NCBI RefSeq assembly: GCF_901827175.1
Contig: NZ_LR594662.1
Location: 2,108,001-2,172,000, forward strand
DNA: 64,000 bases
Source: Variovorax sp. RA8
GTDB taxonomy: Bacteria; Pseudomonadota; Gammaproteobacteria; Burkholderiales; Burkholderiaceae_C
Direction: 5' to 3'
The notes beneath the pieces were generated by a model, which saw nothing but the letters and a program-made list of their open reading frames with translations, was not told where the DNA came from and made no database searches. Both the position numbers and the translations under genes were made by a program. This document shows positions 60,769 through 64,000 of this stretch, in pieces (positions within the stretch are counted from its first letter, which is position 1; each line of letters starts with the position of its first letter).

Positions 60769-61752
60769 ATGAAGATCCTCTCCCTCCTGGCCGGCTGTGC
60801 GCTGGCTTCCTGTCTAGGCATGGTCGGCACGAAAGTCGTCGCTGCCGAAGGCGACTTCCCATCGCGGCCGATCTCGCTGGTGATCCCCTTCCCGCCCGGC
60901 GGGGCCACCGACGTGCTGGGCCGTGTGATCGGAGCGCGCCTGGGCAGGGAGCTGGGCCAACCGGTGGTGATCGACAACCGCGCGGGCGCCGGGACCATCA
61001 TCGGCGCGACCTACGTCTCCAAGGCCGCGCCGGACGGCTACACGCTGCTGGTGAGTTCGGGCACCACGTTCACGGTCAACCCGGCGATCCGCAGCAACCT
61101 GCCCTACGACCCGGTCAAGGGCTTCGACCCGATCGGGATCGCCGGTCGCACCGCCCTCATCCTGCTGGCGAACAAGGACGTTCCCGTGCAGAACTTCAAG
61201 CAGTTCGTCGACTACGTGAAGGCCTCGCCGGGCAAATACGCCTACGGCTCGTTCGGCAGCGGCACTACCGCGCACTTCGCCGGCGAGACCCTCCTGAATG
61301 CCGCCGGGCTGAAGATGACGCACGTGCCCTACAAGGGGAGCGCGCCGGCCATGACCGATCTCATCGGCGGGCAGATCCCGTTCAGCGTCGACACGGTGAG
61401 CGCCGCCATTCCGCAGCTGGCCGGAGGAAAGGTCAAGGCGATCGTGGTGACGACTGCGAAGCGCTCGGCGCTGCTGCCGGCCGTGCCTGCGATGGGCGAG
61501 AGCGGCTACCCCGGCATCGACATGGACACCTGGCTCATCGTCGCCGGACCCAAGGGCCTGCCGCCCGCCACCAAGGCCAGGCTCGAGAAGGCGCTGGCGG
61601 TCACCATGGCCGATCCGGACACTCGCGCGAAGCTGGTCGCGGCGGGACTGGAGCCGGCCTACAGCAACGCGGCCGCGGCCAGCGAACTGATCAACAGGGA
61701 GCTGCCGCTGATGCGTGCCGTGGCCGCCCGGTCCAACATCACGGCGGACTGA
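60769..61752 (+). CDS. TTT-family ('Bug') periplasmic receptor
   Basis: A 327-residue Bug/TctC receptor with a signal peptide ending near VVAAEG, then FPSRPISLVIPFPPGGATDV, QPVVIDNRAGAGTIIGATYV, KAAPDGYTLLVSSG, MTHVPYKGSAPAMTDLIGGQ and IVVTTAKRSALLPAVPAMGE. The amidase gene starts two bases after its stop, so the ligand is plausibly the amidase substrate or product. No TctA/TctB partner is encoded nearby. Confidence 0.92.
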   Translation: MKILSLLAGCALASCLGMVGTKVVAAEGDFPSRPISLVIPFPPGGATDVLGRVIGARLGRELGQPVVIDNRAGAGTIIGATYVSKAAPDGYTLLVSSGTTFTVNPAIRSNLPYDPVKGFDPIGIAGRTALILLANKDVPVQNFKQFVDYVKASPGKYAYGSFGSGTTAHFAGETLLNAAGLKMTHVPYKGSAPAMTDLIGGQIPFSVDTVSAAIPQLAGGKVKAIVVTTAKRSALLPAVPAMGESGYPGIDMDTWLIVAGPKGLPPATKARLEKALAVTMADPDTRAKLVAAGLEPAYSNAAAASELINRELPLMRAVAARSNITAD

Positions 61753-61754
61753 GC

Positions 61755-63308
61755 ATGGCCATGTTCGTGCCTACGGCTGCCGGCGAACTCGTCGAGACCT
61801 CCGCGGTCGAGCTGCGCCGCCTCATCGGTACCAAGGCACTCTCGCCGGTGGAGCTGCTGGAGGCATGCATCGCGCAGATCGAGAAGGTGAACCCGTTCGT
61901 GAATGCCATCACCGCCACCTGCTTCGAGCGCGCGCGTCGCGAAGCACTCGCCGCCGAGGCGGCCGTCATGGCCGGCGACCCCCTCGGGCTTCTGCACGGG
62001 TTGCCCCTGGGCGTGAAGGATCTCGAGCCCACGGAGGGCCTTCTCACCACCTGGGGCTCGCCCCTGTTCCGCAACCATGTGCCGGCCGAGGACATCGAGC
62101 TGGTGGCGCGTCTGCGCCGGGCCGGGGCGATCGTGGCCGGGAAGACGAACGTCCCCGAGATGGGCGCGGGCGCCAACTCACGCAACGCGGTCTGGGGCGC
62201 GACCGGCAATCCCTTCAATCCGGATCTCAATGCGGGAGGATCCTCCGGCGGGTCCGCCGCCGCCCTGGCCTGCGACATGCTGCCGGTCTGCACCGGCTCC
62301 GACACCGGCGGGTCCCTCCGCATCCCCGCCGCCAAGTGCGGCGTGGTGGGTTTCAGGCCCTCCCCCGGTATCGTGCCCAGCGTGCGCAAGCTGCTGGGCT
62401 GGACGCCGATCTCGGTCGTGGGCCCGATGGGGCGAACCGTCGAGGACGCCTGCCTGCAACTGGCCGCATCGGCCGGCATGCACCCGGGCGACCCGCTGAG
62501 CTATCCGCTCGACGCGCTTTCCTTCCAGAAGCCCGCCGACGTCGACCTGAGCCGGCTGCGCGTGGCATGGACAGAGGACTTCGGCACCTGTGCGGTGGAC
62601 GAGAACATCCGCATCACCTTCCGCCGCAAGATCGAGAGCATGCGGCATCACTTCCAGCGCTGCGACGAGATCCGGCTCGACCTCGGCGAGGTTCACAAGT
62701 GCTTCGACGTGCTGCGCGCCGAGGCCTTCGTCGCTGGCATGCAGGCTGCGTACGAGAAGGACCCGAACAACCTCGGCCCCAACTCCCGCGCGAACTACGA
62801 GATGGGCCTGCGGATGAGCCTGCTGGACAGCGCCTGGGCGCAGGCCGAGCAGACCCGCCTGATCCGGAAGTTCCAGGACGTCTTCGCGGATGTCGACCTG
62901 ATCCTGTCGCCCACCACGCCCGTCTCGCCCTTTCCGTGGACGCAGCTCTACGCGGACACGATCAACGGCGAACGGCAGGAGAACTATTACCGCTGGCTGG
63001 CGCTGACCTACGTGGTGACGCTGGTCACCCATCCCGCGCTCTCGCTGCCGTGCGGTGTCGATCATGCGGGCATGCCCTTCGGGCTGCAGATCGTCGGGGG
63101 CTTCAGATCAGACCATCAGGTCCTGGGCGCCGCGCACGCGATGGAGCGGGCGTTCTCGTCGAGCGCCGAGCTTCGCCGCCCGCGCCCGGACCTGCACGCA
63201 CTGGTGAAGTCGCGGCCGCAGCCGCCACTCCGATCCATCGTCACCGCCGCGCCCGATGCGCAGCCTGCTGCGAGTGCCTCGGACCGGGCGTCGGTTTCGG
63301 TGGTCTAA
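61755..63308 (+). CDS. Amidase-signature-family amidase
   Basis: A 517-residue amidase. The Ser-cisSer-Lys triad motifs are visible: Lys in LPLGVKDLEPTEG (about 88-100), the glycine/serine-rich loop NAGGSSGGSAAALA (about 161-174) and the catalytic serine in CTGSDTGGSLRIPA. The C-terminal part has THPALSLPCGV and GMPFGLQIVGG typical of the family, and a low-complexity Ala-rich tail. It would hydrolyse a carboxamide to acid plus ammonia in the cytoplasm. Substrate unknown. It is coupled to the Bug receptor gene. Confidence 0.92.
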   Translation: MAMFVPTAAGELVETSAVELRRLIGTKALSPVELLEACIAQIEKVNPFVNAITATCFERARREALAAEAAVMAGDPLGLLHGLPLGVKDLEPTEGLLTTWGSPLFRNHVPAEDIELVARLRRAGAIVAGKTNVPEMGAGANSRNAVWGATGNPFNPDLNAGGSSGGSAAALACDMLPVCTGSDTGGSLRIPAAKCGVVGFRPSPGIVPSVRKLLGWTPISVVGPMGRTVEDACLQLAASAGMHPGDPLSYPLDALSFQKPADVDLSRLRVAWTEDFGTCAVDENIRITFRRKIESMRHHFQRCDEIRLDLGEVHKCFDVLRAEAFVAGMQAAYEKDPNNLGPNSRANYEMGLRMSLLDSAWAQAEQTRLIRKFQDVFADVDLILSPTTPVSPFPWTQLYADTINGERQENYYRWLALTYVVTLVTHPALSLPCGVDHAGMPFGLQIVGGFRSDHQVLGAAHAMERAFSSSAELRRPRPDLHALVKSRPQPPLRSIVTAAPDAQPAASASDRASVSVV

Positions 63309-63314
63309 CGTGAA

Positions 63315-63773
63315 CTAGCCCAGCGCCAGCCGCGTCCCCATCCCGCCCACCGCCTTGCGGATCCCGTCCGGCCCGTAGAAGGGCAGGGCCGCCGCTTGCA
63401 GGTAGTGCAGCGCGTTTCGCGTGAAGTCGAGGTGGCCATGGACCATGGCGCCGTTGCGGCGGTTGCCGGCCTTGGCGCGCTCGGCGAGCTGCAGCAGGGC
63501 GGCCCAGGCCTCCTGCGCGGTGGTCCCGGCCGCCGTCGCGGCGGCGTCGGCTCCGGCGCGGCCGGGTTCGAAGCCCATCGCCACCTGGGCCGATTCGCGG
63601 GCCCGGTCCAGCGCCGTCATGCGGTCGAGCAGGGCGGCCTTGCGTTCGGTGAGCGGCGCCAGGTCGTTGAAGAGGCCGTCCTGCATGGCCCGCTCCTCCT
63701 GCGCCAGCACGCCGAGGAACTCTTCCACGCAGGCCTTCTCGGCCAGCAGATGGGGCAGCAGCATGGCACTCAT
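63315..63773 (-). CDS. flgN: Flagellar chaperone FlgN-like protein
   Basis: The 152 residues are an all-helical chaperone with AEKACVEEFLGVLAQEERAM, LTERKAALLDRMTALDRARE and the C-terminal NALHYLQAAALPFYGPDG region seen in FlgN of betaproteobacteria. FlgN protects the hook-filament junction proteins FlgK and FlgL before export. It lies five bases after flgM, the standard partner gene. It is convergent to the amidase operon, six bases from its stop. Confidence 0.85.
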   Translation of the reverse strand: MSAMLLPHLLAEKACVEEFLGVLAQEERAMQDGLFNDLAPLTERKAALLDRMTALDRARESAQVAMGFEPGRAGADAAATAAGTTAQEAWAALLQLAERAKAGNRRNGAMVHGHLDFTRNALHYLQAAALPFYGPDGIRKAVGGMGTRLALG

Positions 63774-63778
63774 CTTTC

Positions 63779-64000
63779 TCAGCCCTCGTTCTTGCCGCTG
63801 AGCAGGTCGCGCACGTTCTTCAGGAGGCCGTCGGCGATGCGCTCGGGATGCACCGTGTACTCGCCGGCGAGGATGGCCTTGCGGATGTCGGCGACGCGCG
63901 CCGCATCGAAGTCGGTGTTCGGGCCGCTGGGCAGCGAATGAACCTGGGCCGAGGACAGCTGCACTGCGTCCTTGGCCTGTTCGGCGGCCTCGGCGCCGGC
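63779..64000 (-). CDS. flgM: Anti-sigma-28 factor FlgM, N-terminus cut by window edge
   Basis: The visible C-terminal 73 residues contain DFDAARVADIRKAILAGEYT and VHPERIADGLLKNVRDLL, the FlgM sigma-28-binding region. The frame is open to the right window edge (through AGAEAAEQAKDAV), so the start is outside. FlgM holds FliA inactive until it is exported through the completed hook. With flgN following by five bases, it is part of a flagellar gene block that continues beyond the window. Confidence 0.9.
   Translation of the reverse strand, partial: AGAEAAEQAKDAVQLSSAQVHSLPSGPNTDFDAARVADIRKAILAGEYTVHPERIADGLLKNVRDLLSGKNEG

Overview
The window is high-GC DNA, densely coded on both strands. It looks like the chromosome of a free-living betaproteobacterium of the Burkholderiales, most likely Comamonadaceae and Variovorax-like. 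The reasons are the periplasmic 'Bug' (TTT-type) receptors inside catabolic operons, the numerous LysR and IclR regulators, the Tad-pilus gene order, the sulfonate genes and the flgM/flgN pair at the right end. The genus is an inference. I saw no rRNA, tRNA, CRISPR array or intact transposase.

Layout. 1-2.4 kb: a VOC/fumarylacetoacetase-fold pair with a divergent LysR regulator. 3.0-7.9 kb: an IclR-led operon on the minus strand (regulator, Bug receptor, acylating aldehyde dehydrogenase, AMP-forming CoA ligase) that matches the sulfoacetate genes sauS/sauT. 8.7-19.5 kb: a Tad/Flp pilus locus (flp-like, cpaA, cpaB, cpaC, small lipoprotein, flp, tadG, two tadE, cpaE, cpaF, tadB, tadC). It ends in a truncated tadD and a decayed membrane-protein gene and is faced by a convergent NarX/NarL-type two-component pair. 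22.8-26.4 kb: an IclR regulator with CobS-like AAA+ and CobT-like VWA genes. 26.6-35.2 kb: xsc, pta, a LysR regulator and soeABC.

Taken together, sauT-sauS-xsc-pta-soeABC would convert sulfoacetate to sulfoacetyl-CoA, sulfoacetaldehyde, then acetyl phosphate plus sulfite, ending in acetyl-CoA and sulfate. The sauST block and the xsc block are separated by the pilus locus. Each block is headed by its own IclR regulator, and each carries one copy of the same ~95-bp hairpin repeat inside an operon.

35.2-37.6 kb is a lower-GC accessory patch. It holds a B-lectin/permuted papain-like protein broken by an in-frame stop and an unknown partner protein. 37.7-46.6 kb holds an MDR oxidoreductase, a methyltransferase, an OmpR regulator divergent from a ferritin-like diiron protein, a large hybrid sensor kinase and a phospholipase-D family protein. 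46.7-50.3 kb is a repeat-rich stretch with two tandem repeats, a zinc-ribbon membrane protein and a propeller lipoprotein. 50.3-59.7 kb holds an ArsR/SRPBCC/GFA operon, a Tat-exported phospholipase C, a DUF3883-like protein, a PAS kinase, a BatA-like VWA protein, a serine hydrolase and small exported proteins. 59.7-63.3 kb is a LysR regulator divergent from a Bug receptor/amidase operon. The window ends in flgN and a partial flgM.
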